DNA of 64,000 nucleotides from positions 62,001 to 126,000 of the forward strand of contig OZ237759.1 of NCBI GenBank assembly GCA_965178125.1. Reading direction: 5' to 3'. The translations under genes were made by a program, and so were the position numbers. Below the pieces are notes generated by a model that was not told where the DNA came from, searched no databases, and worked only from the letters and a program-made list of their open reading frames with translations. This DNA comes from Bilabrum cf. latius. Lineage: Eukaryota > Bigyra: Bicosoecida > Bigyra > Bicosoecida. Below are positions 10,965 through 22,253 of the stretch, piece by piece; the stretch's first letter is position 1, and each line of letters begins with the position of its first letter.

Positions 10965-11839
10965 ATGGCAGGAGCAGCCCCCGTGGATAAGAAATACCAA
11001 TGGAATGTTTTTGATGACAAGGCAGCTCTAGGCTCTGCTTTGGGTGAAGCGGTCGCCAAGGCAGCGGATGATGCAGTGAAGTCTCGGGGCAGGTTTCATG
11101 TCGCAATCTCAGGTGGCTCTCTTCCGAGTGTATGGCGGAAAATGTTTGCAACAACTGCTATAATATATGCATTGATATGCTAGTATTCATCTCCCCCTTT
11201 ATTTTGACGTTGCAGATTCTGGCGAAAGGCTTAGCGGGCCAGGATCTTCCGGCTGGGAAGTTGTGGACCGTGTGGTTCGCAGACGAGCGCTGCGTTCCGG
11301 CAAGCAGCGACGATTCCAACGAAAAGGGCGTTCAATCTAGCGTGATTGCGGATGGGGGCCTGGAGGGAGCCGCAGTCGAGGGAATCAACTTGAAGGAAGG
11401 TGATTCTACTGATCCCACCACAATTGCCAAGGACTACGAGGCACGACTGCTGAAAGACTGCCCAACGAATGATGCAGGGATGCCAGTCTTAGATCTAGTG
11501 CTACTTGGTATGGGTCCTGACGGCCACACTGCTTCTCTATTCCCCGGCCACGCGCTGCTGGGTGAAGCAACCTCGGCTGTCGCCGCTATTGCGGACAGCC
11601 CCAAGCCGCCTTCCCAGCGAATCACGCTAACATATCCCACAATCAAGGCTGCTCATGGCTGCTGGTTTGTAGTTACTGGTGCCGGCAAGCAGGAGGCAGT
11701 TAAGTCCGTGAGAAGCTCGCTGGATGCAGTCGAGGGGGACGCCTCCGAGGCGCTGCCTGCCGGCCGCATTCGAGGGGATGAGACGGCAGATTTACGGTGG
11801 TTTTTGGATGTAGCGGCAAACGGAGCTACTGGAAAGTGA
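10965..11839 (+). CDS. PGL: 6-phosphogluconolactonase
   Basis: Hydrolyses 6-phosphogluconolactone in the oxidative pentose phosphate pathway. Two exons (10965-11129, 11216-11839) around an 86-bp intron give 262 aa, the normal length. Family motifs are present: AISGGSLP (phosphate loop), WFADERCVP, and LGMGPDGHTASLFPGH, which bears the catalytic His region. There is no TAG codon in this short conserved gene. I see no targeting peptide, so it is probably cytosolic. The stop is TGA. Confidence 0.95.
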
Positions 11840-12155
11840 TCATGGTGCTCCAGGCCGCACAAGTGCCATTTTAGCTGTTGGCCAATAGCAGTGCTGCAGC
11901 CGGTGGCGAGGTACCAGTAGCACTACCAGTAGCGTGGGTTCGCAAACGTTGCATCTGGCCGGCGAACGGCACTTTCAGCTGACATTAAATTCGAGTCATG
12001 GTATGGCTACCCGAGAAATGAATGCCGAAGCACCGTAATGCTTCATGTTGGCCACAAACTGCTTGCGACCACATTGAATGAAGATGAAGATCATTCCCAA
12101 CAGAAACTTAAGGTTTGTGAATGCTGTCATCACGCCATAAAGTGGAGCAAGCAAC
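11840..12155. other. intergenic spacer, 316 bp
   Basis: AT-richer DNA between two plus-strand genes. It holds a short repeat of the type AGTAGCACTACCAGTAGC near 11918 and nothing else recognisable. Confidence 0.4.
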
Positions 12156-13058
12156 ATGGCAGGAACTAGCCCACCCTTATCTCCCCGGTCGCCGAGGTCT
12201 CTCGCTGCAGTTGCTTCTGAGGCCGATGACGTTCAGCAAATGCTTCGAGCATTGAAACTGGACAGGTACTGGCCATCCATGCGGGACGAGGGCTACGATG
12301 ATCTGGCCACATTACTTGAGCTAGACAATGAAGAAATCGAGGAGATGGTCGGCGCATGCTCGATGAAGAGAGGGCATGCCATAAAGTTGAAGAAGGCTAT
12401 ACAAGGATTGCGAGCTTCAGACCCAGCAGCAGATTCTGGGCCAGGCTCAGCATCTGCCGCTTTCCAGGGAACCACTGGCAACTAGGAGATGCCTGCATCG
12501 AGAAGAGATAGCGGATCGTTGCGAAGGGCCATGACATTCTCTTCGAGAACCGGCGACCTGCACGATGCTTTGGATTCAACTGGAAAGGACGGAGGCGATG
12601 CAGCTGGTCACAGTGGCGCCAGCAGCAAAGATAAAGGAAAATAGTCTGCTGCCCTTGGTGGTAGTGGTGGTTCTGAGGCTGGCGGTGCAGGCGCTGGTGG
12701 TGCTTCCGCAGAAGCACCTGGCCGCACAACGAGCGGTAGGCAGCGCGCCGCGCAGCTCATGGATGCCATGGGCACGAGCAGCCTTGATACGGCTGTGACG
12801 GTGCTCAAGGCGGTCACACGGATGCAGGCACTCGTGCGGACGAAGAGCGCCCGTCGCATGTACGGCAAGATGCTCTTCGACAAGTACCGCGAGGAGGAGG
12901 ACGAGCACCGCGCCGAGGAGCAGCGCAAGCTGGAGGAAGGCATGCGGCTGCTGGAGAGGAAGGACACCGAGAGGGCCATGAGGGAGGCTCAGCTGCTCGC
13001 GCGCTTCCAGGACTTTGACAAGCAGACTCAAGACGGCGGCGAAGGGGTAGGGACGTGA
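12156..13058 (+). CDS. SAM-domain and IQ-motif protein
   Basis: A single exon of 300 aa. Residues about 25-90 form a SAM domain (LKLDRYWPSMRDEGYDDLATLL, then a helix ending IKLKKAIQGL), a protein or RNA interaction fold. A Ser/Gly linker with two TAGs (12483, 12642) follows. Near residue 215 a helix with VTRMQALVRTKSARRMY looks like an IQ calmodulin-binding motif, then a charged coiled coil of KYREEEDEHRAEEQRKLEEG type runs to TGA at 13056-13058. A calmodulin-linked scaffold is a reasonable guess but not shown. Its end is 92 bp from the convergent UAP56 end. Confidence 0.8.
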
Positions 13059-13150
13059 TGCACCGTGGTGGGCACGTGGATTGCAAGATGTAAAAAATAA
13101 GACTGGAAGACGCTTTTGACCAGCGGTTCGTTCTGTATCATATGATCCAA

Positions 13151-14838
13151 TCACATGTACGTCTTGGGGTCGATCTTGTCGGGCAGTGCCGGTACCTTGA
13201 CCGCGAACCGCTCCTATACCGCCGCAAGCGACTTCTCGTCCGTCTCGGTGGCCACGAAGGAGATGGCCAGGCCCTTGGTGCCGAACCGACCGGCCCTGCC
13301 CACGCGATGCAAGTACTGGTCCGCAGGGGGCTCCTATGACTTGTTATCGGGCTGGGGGAAGTCGTAGTTGATCACGATGTTGACGTTCTCCACGTCGATG
13401 CCTCGCCCGAACAGGTTGGTTGCCACGAGGATGCGGGCCGTGGACCGCTTGAAGCCCGTGTACAGTTCGATGCGCTTCTTCTGCGGCATGGAGCCGTTGA
13501 TGTGGATGGAGGGGAAGTTGCTTTCCTTAAGGAGGCGGTCGAGCTCCCTGGACCGGGCTGAGGTGGACACGAAGATGACCACCTGGTTGAAGTCCAATGA
13601 GTCGAGCAGGTCAATCAGCTTGCGGTTCTTCTTCGCGTCATCCAGTTTCACGAAATACTGCTGCAGCCCGTGCAAGGTGAGCTTGCTGTCTGCGTCCACG
13701 TAGATCTCATAGGGGTCCTGGAGGAACTTGTGGCACACGGGGCGCACTTCCTCCGAGAGCGTGGCGCTGAACATCATGACCTGCTTCTCGGGGGGAGTCT
13801 TGAGGAAGATCTTTTGGACCTGCTGGCGCATGTCGGCGCCGGCCAGCATCTTGTCGCACTCATCCACCACGAAGAACTTGACCTTGTCCGTCTTGAGCGC
13901 GCCCGTCTCGATCATGTGGAACACGCGCCCGGGCGTGCCCACCACCACGTGGGGCGACTTCGCCTGCAGCTCCCGCTGGTGCACGCGGTAGTCCACTCCG
14001 CCGAAGAGTACCATCGTCTTGATGGCAGGCTCCTTCATGAACTTGCTGAAGCGGTTGTACTCGTACCCGATCTGGAAGGCCAGCTCGCGCGTGTGAGCGA
14101 GCACAATGATGCTCGTCTCGCCGTCCTTGGGGACCAGCTGGTTCAATGTGGTGAGAACGAACACGGCCGTCTTTCCCATACCAGACTTGGCCTGGCAAAG
14201 GATATCCATGCCCATGATAGCCTGAGGAATGGCCTCGTGCTGGACTGCGAACTAGAACAGGGCAGCAGGAGTCATCTGAGCGTGGTTGGCCCTATAGCTG
14301 CGGCGAACCACACATACACTGGAGGCAGTGACCAAATGAATCACCGACGAGTTGATCTGAACCTCAATCAGCGGAACGCGAGGCGCAGCTGGCAGTCGAC
14401 ATGGATGTGGGCAGGGCGCCGGTGTTGTCGGGACCTTCACGCCCGCGAGGCTGGCCTCGGCGTGCTTGAAAGAAAACGCGCCCAACTTAAAACTCACCCT
14501 CCGAAGGGTTTTCAAAGCCGCACTCTACGATGGCCTTCAGAAGATCGGGCTTCAGCAGGAAGTCGCGGAAATCGGAAGAATGCACACCAACCTGGTGGCC
14601 CCTGCGGTATCACAAAGATATACGTACAGCATGAATGGATTGATACATCTATCGGTTTGAACAGTGCCAACCAATTGACGCTTTCTCGTGAAAACGCCAC
14701 AAACAGCGCCTCTTACTTCTTCCCGGCCTTCGCATCGTCCCCTCCTTCCGCCTTATCGGCCACAGCATCGGCGGCAGCCTCCTCCTCTTCGTCATATACG
14801 AGATCTTCTTCCTCCTTCGACGAAGCAACGGCGGCCAT
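13151..14838 (-). CDS. DDX39B: DEAD-box RNA helicase UAP56/Sub2/DDX39
   Basis: ATP-dependent helicase for spliceosome assembly and mRNA export (TREX), nuclear. Three exons (14838-14717, 14601-14498, 14244-13151) give 439 aa. The acidic N-terminus runs into [20 protein letters not shown] (Sub2-specific), then Walker A AKSGMGKT, the motif II variant DECDKM (DECD, diagnostic of UAP56), motif [16 protein letters not shown] and [18 protein letters not shown]. TAGs occur at 13334 and 13214; the latter is at SLAAV[TAG][11 protein letters not shown], where human and yeast have VQDRFEVNISELP, i.e. Gln. The stop is TGA at 13151-13153. The start is 154 bp from the divergent SUCLG1 start. Confidence 0.97.
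13214..13216 (-). other. in-frame TAG at conserved UAP56 Gln
   Basis: The family sequence NDVQDRFEVN aligns with AAV[TAG]ERFAVK. The TAG sits on the Gln column in the C-terminal RecA domain. Confidence 0.9.
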
Positions 14839-14992
14839 GACTGCAGGTTCAGGGGTGTTGCCCCTGGCGGTTCATTCTTGAATTATAACGTTCGAATTGT
14901 GTGGTTTATCGTATATTTGGTTTATTGATACAACTGGTCGCTACAAATGCCAAGACCGCGGTCATCGGCTATTTCACGCTACTGCTGTCGAC

Positions 14993-16269
14993 ATGCTTGC
15001 CAGAGTTGCGCGTTCTGCCAGGAGTTTGTCTAGCAGCATGGTGCGGTCGTCCCGCGCCATGTCCACGTCTGCCAAGGTGTGGATTAACGCCGATACGAAA
15101 GTAATGGTACAAGGATTTACCGGAAAGCAGGTGAGCGCACGAAATTCACGCTTGGAGCACCTTTGGAAGCACAGAACAAGGCAATTCATCGTATGTTTTG
15201 CTGCGCAGTGTGTTTGTTTCGCATCCAGTCTTGGTTGGTGTCATGAACTGGCCAGCAAGCCCAAGCTGCGAACCTGTCGTGCTCCGAATGGTAGCGCTCC
15301 GCGAAGATGTTTTCCAGCCGTGTTTCACACCAATTGGCTGACCAGGACACTATAACATCTCACTGCATTGCATGCCGACCTTCAGCGCCAGCTTCTCTCT
15401 AGAATGCATGCAAGTCTTGGTACCGTCGCACGCAGGGCACCTTCCACAGCCAGCAGGCCATCGACTACGGAACAAACATTGTTGGTGGCACAAACCCCAA
15501 GAAAGCTGGCACAAAGCACTTGGATCGGCCCGTATTTGCCTCAGTGAAGGATTGTGTGAGCGAGACTGGCGCTGATGCGTCGGTGATCTTCGTGCCCCCT
15601 CCGCTGGCAGCCAACGCCGTGCTGGAGGCCATCGAGGCCGAGGTGCCTCTGGTGGTGTGCATCACCGAGGGTATCCCCCAGCAGGACATGGTGCGCGTCA
15701 AGAACGCCTTGCTCGCCCAGGACAAGACTCGCTTGATTGGTCCCAACTGCCCTGGCATCATTAAGCCAGGCGAGTGCAAGATCGGCATCATGCCCGGGTA
15801 CATCCATCAGAAGGGCAAGATCGGGATCGTGTCCAGGTCGGGCACGCTCACTTACGAGGCGGTGGCGCAGACCACCTCGACGGGCCTGGGCCAGTCCACG
15901 GTGGTGGGCATCGGCGGTGACCCTTTCAACGGGACGGACTTTATCGACTGCCTGGAGCGGTTCACCAACGACCCCGAGACCGAGGGCATCATCATGATCG
16001 GAGAGATCGGAGGATAGGCCGAGGAGGACGCCGCCGAGTGGCTCAAGGCCAACGGGGACCCCAGCAAGCCCGTCGTGGGCTTCATCGCGGGCCGGACGGC
16101 ACCCCCAGGCAGGCGCATGGGCCACGCCGGCGCCATTGTGAGCGGTGGCAAGGGCACTGCTGACGCCAAGATCGACGCCATGCGCGCTGCTGGCGTGCAC
16201 GTGAGCGAGTCTCCCGCGCAGATGGGCGTGCTCATGCTGGACGCGATGAAGAAGGCGGGCAAGGCCTGA
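14993..16269 (+). CDS. SUCLG1: succinyl-CoA ligase (ADP/GDP-forming) alpha subunit, mitochondrial
   Basis: TCA-cycle enzyme subunit that binds CoA and carries the phosphohistidine. Two exons (14993-15130, 15436-16269) give 323 aa. The N-terminus [20 protein letters not shown] is Arg/Ser rich and lacks acids, like a mitochondrial presequence. Conserved blocks include [61 protein letters not shown] and [11 protein letters not shown] with the active-site His. One TAG at 16015 lies in GEIGG[TAG]AEEDAAEW, a column that varies among Asn, Ser, Thr and Gln in homologues. The stop is TGA. The gene converges on CDC48. Confidence 0.97.
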
Positions 16270-16571
16270 GGGCCAACGCAGCGAGGGGCCATGGAAGACT
16301 GACGGAGGGCGCAAGTCGTGTGAACAGGACGTGCGGGCAGATAAATCGTAGTTTTGCTGTTTCATTCATTAGCATGCGAGCTTTGCAGCGGCCTCTATAA
16401 GTGGCCGCGAGGTATTGCCGCAAAGGCTGTAGACTAGTCTAGGCTGGATACGCACACGAACGCGGCATCCGTTCCCCCGCCAGTTCGGGTGTCAACAAAA
16501 CGATGCTCTAACCCAACCAATCACAAAAATTCTTGAACATCCATGAGCCCACCGGTCCATCCGCAGTCCGA
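16270..16571. other. convergent intergenic spacer, 302 bp
   Basis: 3' flanks of SUCLG1 and CDC48. I see no gene or structured element. Confidence 0.4.
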
Positions 16572-19404
16572 TCAGTCGTAAATGTCATCGTCGTCGTCAT
16601 CCTCCATACCGCCCAGCTCGGGCACGGCCAGGTCGGCCCGCGCGAACATGCCCGCTGGCACTCTGTCGTCGCCTTCCCCTCCCGCCCCCGCGTTCACGTC
16701 CATTTGCGCCTCGAGCGCCTGCTTGTGCTGGGCGTACTCCTCCATGGCGCGATCGTCCACGGAGCGCTTGGTTGAGGCGCGCGCCTTCTGGAATGCCTCC
16801 GTGCTGACGGCCCAGTCCTGCGTGTCGTCGGAGGCCCTCTTGGTGGCCACTGAGTCGGCGCTACCCTCCGCCTTGTACTGCTTGAACAGGTCCATCATGC
16901 GGGTCAGCCGCTCCCGCACGCTGATCTTGACCGCCAGCTGGCACAGCCCTGCCACGTCCGAGCCGGTGAACTTGTCGCACGAATCGCACAGCGCCTGCAC
17001 GTCGACGTCCCTTGCCACGCAGGTCTTGCGCAGTACCGCCTTGAAGATAGCCAGGCGACCCTCGCGGTCGGGCAGCGGGATGTAGATCAGCTGGTCCAGT
17101 CGGCCAGGGCGCCGCAGCGCGCTGTCGATCTGGTCGGGCCGGTTGGTAGCTCCCACCACGAACACGTTCTTGCGCTCGCCCACGCCGTCCAGCTCGGTGA
17201 GCAGCTGGTTTACGGTAGAGTCCCCCGCTCCGTGGGACGAGGTGTCTCCTCCGCGCTGGGACGCGATGGAGTCCAGCTCGTCGAAGAACAGGATGCAGGG
17301 GGCCGCCTGCCTGGCCTTGTCGAACACCTCCCGAACGTTCTCCTCCGACTCGCCGAACCATTTGGTGAGCAGCTGCGGCCCCTTGATGCTGATAAAGTTG
17401 CTCTCGCACTCGTTGGCCATTGCCTTGGCGATCAACGTCTTACCGCACCCGGGGGGGCCGTACAGCAGCGCGCCCGAGGGTGGGTCCACTCCGAGCTCCT
17501 CGAAGTACTCGGGGTGCTTCACCGGCATCTCCACCATCTCACGCATGCTCTGCTTGACCTCCTCCAGCCCGCCAATGTCCGCGAACTTGACGTCCGGAGT
17601 CTCCACCACCACGTCCCGCATGGACGACGCCACCGTGATGGACATGGCCCCGTAGAAGTCCTTCATGTCGATCCTCAAAGAGTTCAGGTACTCGGCCGGG
17701 ATGTCCTCCTCCTCCATGTCCATCAGACCCTTGGCACTCCGGCGAATCGAGGTCACCGCTGCTTTCATGCACAGTGAGGCGAGGTCAGCACCAACGTACC
17801 CGTGCGTCACCTCGGCGAGTCGCGTCAAGTCAACATCATCCCCGAGCTTCATCTTACGGGTGAGGATCTGCAGGATCTCCTCCCTGGCGTCCTTGCTGGG
17901 CACCGGCACGATGATCTCCGTGTCGAATCGGCCCGCGCGCCTCAGGGCCGGGTCCAGCGCGTTGGGCCTGTTGGTGGCCCCGATGACCATGATGTGCACG
18001 TCTCCCTTGATCCCGTCCATGCACGTGAGGAGGGTGGCCACCACCCTGCGCATGGTCTCGTCTTGCGTCTTGTCCCTGTTGGGCGCGATTGCATCGATCT
18101 CGTCGATGAAAAGGATGGCCCCGTTGGCCACCTCATCCCCCTTGACGATCTCTTCCATGTTCTGGAACATGTCGCGGAGGGCCTTCTCGCTGCCTCCCCT
18201 CTGCCCGCTCATGATCTCGGGGCCGTTGATTGTCTTGAAGATGCACCCCGTCTCGTTTGCAATGGCCCGCGCGATCATGGTCTTGCCAGTCCCCGGTGGC
18301 CCGTGCATGAGCACTCCCTTGGGCGGGCGCACACCCAGCGTGCGGAAGAGGCGGGGGTGCTTCAGCGGCAGCTCCACGGTCTCCCTGATCTTCTGCAGCT
18401 GCTCCTTGAGCCCACCGATGTCATCGTACCCTATCTGGTTGAGGTCCGTCTCGCTGTCCTCCTGCGAGATCTTCTCCATCAGGTCCAAAGCGGTCGACTG
18501 CGCGCCCAGGTCCGTCCTCACAATCCCGTAGTCCTTGTCGTCCTGCGACTCGACCTCCTCCACGCGGAACCACACTTCGTTCATAGCGGCATACACGCAG
18601 AACAGGTCCCCCGCCCGCACCACGCGCTCCTCTGCCTGGAAGTACGGCACCAAAGCGATGCGGTTCAGGTCGCCGGTCACACCCTCCACAGTCTCCGCGA
18701 TGGGGGCAACCTTAACGGACCGCAGGTTCTGAGGAGTGGCAGGCTCGATGAATACCCTATCGGTTGGACTGACTGCCAGGTTCTTTCTTTGATTCTGGTG
18801 GATACCTACCTGTCCGACCGGCACCTCCTCGTCAGCTTCAACCTACAGAACAGTTGCGCGCTTCTTTCGCCCCTTGACCAAGACATAATCGTTTTCAAAA
18901 ATATCTAGCTCGTCCATTGAGTCAGGGTTCATACTGCACACGCTGTTCTCGTGCATGAACTTTACACCCTCCTCGCCATCCTGATTTTGGCCTCGATGCG
19001 ATACAAACCTCTGATCGAGTTGTGTTACACCTGCGATGTATGGCAATATAACATGTGCGGGCCGTATTCCATGTAATCAGAACGGCACAATGGATGACTG
19101 CAGGGTGCAGAACAGCCGGGACTTTGACGATCAGCATTCACCCAACCTGCACTGCATTTGCAGAGCAGCACACACTTCCCATCGACACCCCTCAACTATA
19201 GTTTAGTTGTTTAATCCAGCTGGCCAGCCTTTGATTGCTGCCATTCCATGCCAATCGCATTGGACAGGGGACGAGAACGCCGAATGCAGATCCCGGACCA
19301 ATCACACAATCCTCACTAAAAATGAACTTGCTAGCTCCAGGAAGCCTAGGTCCATCCCCTCCAGCACCTGATCCATCACCATCTGCGCCTCCAGCAGCAG
19401 CCAT
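16572..19404 (-). CDS. CDC48: CDC48/VCP-like double AAA+ ATPase, divergent D1
   Basis: Segregase that unfolds ubiquitylated clients. The main exon is 18959-16572; a first exon 19404-19306 is proposed because its end (GASKFIFSEDC) plus FMHENSV aligns with NRLIVDEAINEDNSV of VCP, giving about 828 aa. The intron boundaries there are the weakest part of the model. N-domain, D1 (GPPGTGKT, ILFIDEIDAIAP) and D2 (GPPGCGKT, ILFFDELDS, ATNRPDQIDSALRRPGRLDQL) are present, with a C-terminal acidic IYD like the HbYX tail. D1 is unusual: the normally near-invariant MSKLAGESESNLR is MSGQRGGSEKALR. One TAG at 18843 lies in the N-domain. The stop is TGA. Either a divergent sole CDC48 or a paralogue. Confidence 0.9.
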
Positions 19405-19591
19405 TATGTTCAAGGGGGTCTCAATATGCTCGCGTTTCGAGTAAACCGGGATCTTCCGGCGCCTAGCCTAAATCGCACTTTACAATTAAAATCTGGTTCC
19501 TCCTTTTGCTGGCCAATGATTCATACAGAGTAGGACACGCAGTGCCTGAGAGTCGATAAAATAAATTCAATACTTGATAACTGCGATTAAT
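19405..19591. promoter_or_regulatory. shared upstream region of CDC48 and eRF3
   Basis: A 187-bp AT-rich head-to-head spacer with short A/T runs near 19480-19590. Inferred bidirectional promoter; no named motif seen. Confidence 0.35.
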
Positions 19592-22057
19592 ATGGCAGGA
19601 CAAGGACAAGGAGGCGGATTCAACCCAAATGCCCAGCCTTTCCAGCCAGGGCAAGGTGGCTACGGCGCGTACGCCCCGTATGGCGGTCAGTGTGAGACAA
19701 TTCCTGGCTACATTGAATGATTGCAAGGTAGTGTTGTGCAGGCGGTGCGGACAGCATCCGCTGAAGACCCTTTGTATTCCGAGGAATTGGCACGTTCCGA
19801 TGTTCCCATACTGCTCGCCTCCGCACTTGCAGACGGCCAGGCTCCCCAGGGTGCCTACGGTTACGGCGCATATGCGGGCCAGCCACAGGTTGCGGGCCAG
19901 GGAGGCGCATACGCCCAAGCAGCGCAGTTCCAAGCGGCAGCTGCTGCGCAGGCAGCTGCGGCCCAGCAGTACGGGGCTGCCCCTGGCGGGCTCGCTGTCG
20001 GAGCACCTGCTTTTGTGCCGCGAGGATCTGCGTTCGGCGGAGCTCCCGTCCCAGCACCGGCGCATGCGGCCGCCCCCGCCCCCGGTCCTGCCCCCGTGCA
20101 GCCATTCGTCGGTGGCGGCGCCGCGCCGGTGCCAGCAGGCATGGGCATGGGCGGCGAGGGCGGCATCACGCTGGATGCCATCATGGCGGGCAACAGCAAG
20201 GGGAAGGGCAAGAAGAAGGGAAAGAAGGGCAAGAAGGGTAAGGGCAAGGGCAAGGCTGCGGCCGCAGACCCCAGCACCGTGGGGGGCGGTCTCTTCGGTG
20301 CCCCCGACAGCTCCAAGGGTGCGGGGGCGGGCCCTCTCCGGATCGGGGACACGCCTGTCAAGGCCCCTGAGGTGGAGCTGAAGGGACCCTCGCTCTCATT
20401 GGCCGTCGGAGGGGTGACTGCGACTGCAACGGCGTCCACTGAGCCTGCTGGCGAGGAGGCCGCCGAAGCTGCCGCCGCGCCTGCTCCCGCCTCGAGTGAA
20501 GCCAAGGCAGATGCAGAATCAGCGCCTGAGGCAGCGACCCAGGCAGAGATGCCGCCTGCCGCTAGCGGTGCGGGGGGCACAACGGCTGAGGAGGAGGCAG
20601 CGGCCAAGGCAGCGGAGGCCAAGGAGGAGGAGGAGGCAGATGCTGCCGAGTCGCCCTCCTCCGGGGCAGCGAGCATGCTGGCGGCAGCCCGGACCCAGCG
20701 AGCGGCTTACAAGGCCGGGGAGGACGGGACGGATCCTCGTGAGCACTTCAACGTGGTGTTCATGGGGCACGTGGACGCGGGGAAGAGCACTCTGTCCGGG
20801 AACATCTTGTTCCTGACGGGCATGGTGGACGACCGGGTGATCGACAAGTTCAAGCGAGAGGCCAAGAGCAAGAACCGCGAGTCGTGGTTCCTGGCCTTCA
20901 TCATGGACACGAGCGAGGAGGAGAGGGAGAAGGGCAAGACCGTCGAGGTGGGCAGGGCGCACTTCGACACGGAGAACAAGCGGTTCACCATCCTGGACGC
21001 TCCCGGCCACAAGGCCTTCGTGCCCAACATGATCCAGGGGGCCTCTGCGGCTGACCTCGGGGTGCTGGTCATCTCTGCCAGGAAGGGCGAGTTCGAGACT
21101 GGCTTCGAGCGGGGCGGGCAGACACGGGAGCACACGCTGCTGGCCAAGACCCTGGGTGTCAGCAAGCTCATCGTGGCGGTCAACAAGATGGACGAACCAT
21201 CGGTGCAGTGGGCCGAGTCCCGCTGGCAGGAGATCCAGGACAAGCTCACCCCCTTCTTGAAGAAGAGCGGGTACAAGAGCAAGCACGTGCAGTACGTGCC
21301 CATCAGCGGGCTCAACGGGGCCAACGTGAAGGACCCCGTGGGCAAGGACGTGTGCCCCTGGTACGAGGGACCCTCGCTGCTGCAGGTACTGGACGACATG
21401 AAGCTGCCCCACAGAGATGCCACCAAGCCCGTGCGCGTGCCCGTGCTGGATCGGATCATCGACCGGGGCGTGGTGGCACTGGGCAAGGTGGAGCAGGGGG
21501 TCATCGAGGTGGGCCAGACGTTGGCCATCATGCCCACCCGGAAGCTGGCCAAGATCGAGGCCATCACGCTGGACGACGAGACAGAGGTGCCCCGCGCCAG
21601 GCCAGGGGAGAACGTGCTCGTCAGGCTCAAGGGGGTCACGGACGCGGACGTGCAGCGCGGCTTCGTGTTGTGCGAGCCCGAGGCACCGTGCCCCGCGGTG
21701 CGCACGTTCCAGGCGCAGCTGCAGGTGAGCGACCTGGGGGAGCGGTCCCTGCTGACGGCCGGGTACTAGAGCATCCTGCACGTGCACACGAGCGCGGAGG
21801 AGTGCGTGCTGGAGAAGATCGTGAGCGTGGTCAACAGCAAGACAGGCAAGGAGGAGAAGGCCAAGTTCATCCGCTCCCACGTTGTGTGCACGGTGGTCAT
21901 CAGCGTCAGCCAGAGCATCTGCGTCGAGAAATTTGCCGACACTCCCCAGCTGGGCAGGTTCACCCTCCGCGACGAGGGCGTGACCATGGGAGTCGGGAAG
22001 ATCGTGGGCTTGCCGCGCAAGCAGGTCGAGGCGTCCACCGAGCCCGTCACCAAGTGA
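19592..22057 (+). CDS. ERF3: eukaryotic release factor 3 (eRF3/GSPT/Sup35)
   Basis: GTPase that works with eRF1 in translation termination. Two exons (19592-19685, 19833-22057) give 772 aa. The N-terminal 100 residues are rich in Gly, Gln, Tyr, Asn and Ala (NPNAQPFQPGQGGYGAY), like the Sup35 prion domain, then a Pro/Ala linker with a Lys block near 20200-20260 and an acidic M-like region. The GTPase has GHVDAGKST, DAPGHKA and NKMDEPS, followed by two beta-barrel domains ending in FTLRDEGVTMGVGKIVGL. One TAG at 21767 is in TAGY[TAG]SILHVHT, where yeast has Ser and human Asn. The stop is TGA. HBS1 is less likely because of the N-terminal and ILHVHT features. Confidence 0.95.
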
Positions 22058-22253
22058 AGGGGATCAAATCAGGTCGGAGTCGCAGTTTGAAAGTGGATTC
22101 TACTTCATTCCCAGCAGCTGTGTATTTTCCAGTGGAAATTAATTGCAAATATGACTTCTGCACAAATCTGGAGACTCTGGACGAGACTTGGCACGCCATA
22201 GAGATCTAGTCAAGAGTGCTGCTAGTGATAGCAATTTGAGTTCCGGGATGCAA

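Noticed and set aside
20519-21880. Long minus-strand frame opposite eRF3
   Set aside because: GC-rich shadow of the GTPase domain; no recognisable protein.
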